The notes beneath the pieces were generated by a model. It was not told the origin of the DNA. It saw nothing but the letters and a program-made list of their open reading frames with translations, and made no database searches. From NCBI GenBank assembly GCA_905236405.1, contig CAJOQB010000195.1, forward strand, positions 1 to 6,589: a DNA stretch of 6,589 nt. The letters run 5' to 3'. Within the stretch, counting starts at the first letter, position 1, and each line of letters opens with the position of its first letter. A program made the translations under genes and the position numbers. The stretch is from an uncultured Bacteroidales bacterium. GTDB lineage: Bacteria; Bacteroidota; Bacteroidia; Bacteroidales; P3. Positions 5,735 to 6,589 of the stretch are shown piece by piece.

Positions 5735-6589
5735 TGGCTGTCTCTTCTTGTAGTCGCTGACAGTCGATAGGAACAACACCCACCTGCTCACACACTATGC
5801 CACCTGCATGGTTGGCCAGGTTGCCCACTTGCTCGACAGGAAGACCCGCAGCCAATGCCAAAGTGGCAACGCTGATGACAGTATCGCCAGCACCAGACAC
5901 ATCGGCCACGCTACGCAACTGGGCAGGGAGGATAAGCGTCTGGGGTTCGGAGCCTCGAAAATCACACAGGAAAACACCTTTGTCGCCAAGGGTTATCAAG
6001 ACAATCTCGACATGCTGCTGATCGTGGATAATTTGGGCAGCTCGTCCAAGGTCGTGTCGAAGTGATTCCACCGAGCTGTCGTCAATTTCGATGTTGAGCC
6101 CCTCACGCAACTCCTTCAGGTTGGGTTTGAAAAGGGTGACATCATGGTAATGACTAAAGTTGCGATGCTTGGGATCGACAGTGGTGATGATGTTCTTCTT
6201 ACGAGCCATTTCGGTAACGGCGTCAATCACATGGGGAGTGATGACCCCTTTGTCATAATCTTGGAAGATAATGGCACTGACAGGGACCTGTTTCAAGATG
6301 CGACGCACACGGTCAAGAAGAGCCTCTTCGTCATTGTTGTTGAGAGGCATCGTGTCTTCTTCGTCGACACGGACAATATGCATCTTGTTGCCTATCACAC
6401 GACTCTTGACCGTGGTACGACGGACATCAGAGGTGATGATACCCCGTTTGTCCATGTCATAGCCATACATTATCTTTTGAAACTCCTTGTTATGGTCATC
6501 GTTGCCCAAGACGCTGCAGATAATAGGTTTGGCTCCCATTGAATGGATATTGAGTGCCACGTTGGCAGCACCACCTAATCGTTGCTCAC
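5727..6589 (-). CDS. rfaE1: D-glycero-beta-D-manno-heptose-7-phosphate kinase, 5' end cut by window
   Basis: This is a PfkB/ribokinase-fold sugar kinase of the RfaE domain I type. It phosphorylates heptose-7-phosphate at C1 on the way to the ADP-heptose used for lipopolysaccharide inner core. About 286 residues are visible. The frame runs unbroken off the right edge, and the first visible residues, EQRLGGAANVALNI, are the N-terminal PfkB signature, so perhaps 40-60 residues are missing. The C-terminal signature DVSGAGDT (5882-5905, including the catalytic Asp of GAGD) is intact, as is the IIFQDYDKGV block. The protein ends just after the kinase domain, so the nucleotidyltransferase half of bifunctional HldE is absent and must be encoded elsewhere. 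The TAG stop lies inside the PhoH start region (8-base overlap). A GTG at 6558-6560 is in frame but is not the true start. Confidence 0.9.
   Translation of the reverse strand, partial: EQRLGGAANVALNIHSMGAKPIICSVLGNDDHNKEFQKIMYGYDMDKRGIITSDVRRTTVKSRVIGNKMHIVRVDEEDTMPLNNNDEEALLDRVRRILKQVPVSAIIFQDYDKGVITPHVIDAVTEMARKKNIITTVDPKHRNFSHYHDVTLFKPNLKELREGLNIEIDDSSVESLRHDLGRAAQIIHDQQHVEIVLITLGDKGVFLCDFRGSEPQTLILPAQLRSVADVSGAGDTVISVATLALAAGLPVEQVGNLANHAGGIVCEQVGVVPIDCQRLQEETANE

Noticed and set aside
5735..5791. Upstream extension of PhoH by 19 codons
   Set aside because: It would lie entirely inside the heptose kinase gene. ATG 5734 gives a family-like N-terminus with a short overlap.

Overview
The window reads as a Bacteroidales-type (Bacteroidota) chromosome segment. 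The support is a promoter with the Bacteroides-style -7 box (TAnnTTTG), A-rich translation starts instead of strong Shine-Dalgarno sites, and the protein families present. The exact genus cannot be fixed from the sequence. There are two convergent halves that meet at a strong hairpin terminator (3752-3796).

Left half (1-3796, + strand) is an accessory, defence-like transcription unit. It begins at the window edge with a perfect 58-bp palindrome that has no spacer. Next comes an AT-rich non-coding stretch with a good promoter (232-261) and an approximately 290-nt leader. The leader can fold into an elaborate, unrecognised RNA structure: nested closing helices, a three-way junction, and a last hairpin over the ribosome-binding region of the first gene. 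The genes that follow are tightly packed: an EcoRI-family adenine DNA methyltransferase broken by one frameshift (561-1651); an unrecognised basic 173-aa protein with a weak helix-turn-helix look (1656-2177); a 74-aa acidic helical protein (2202-2426); a 30-aa hydrophobic peptide gene (2447-2539); and a DUF262 + HNH nuclease (2549-3712).

Right half (3816-6589, - strand) is housekeeping and more GC-rich. In transcription order it holds a 5'-truncated heptose-7-phosphate kinase of the RfaE domain I type (lipopolysaccharide core precursor), a PhoH-family ATPase, and IspE (non-mevalonate isoprenoid pathway). Consecutive stop and start codons overlap, so this is one translationally coupled operon.

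The left unit looks like a modification-restriction or related anti-phage cassette placed beside a core operon. The methyltransferase is broken while the nuclease gene is intact. Either the frameshift is an error or a reversible state, or the nuclease does not depend on this methylase for self-protection. The structured leader and the two tiny proteins are the parts least explained by known systems.
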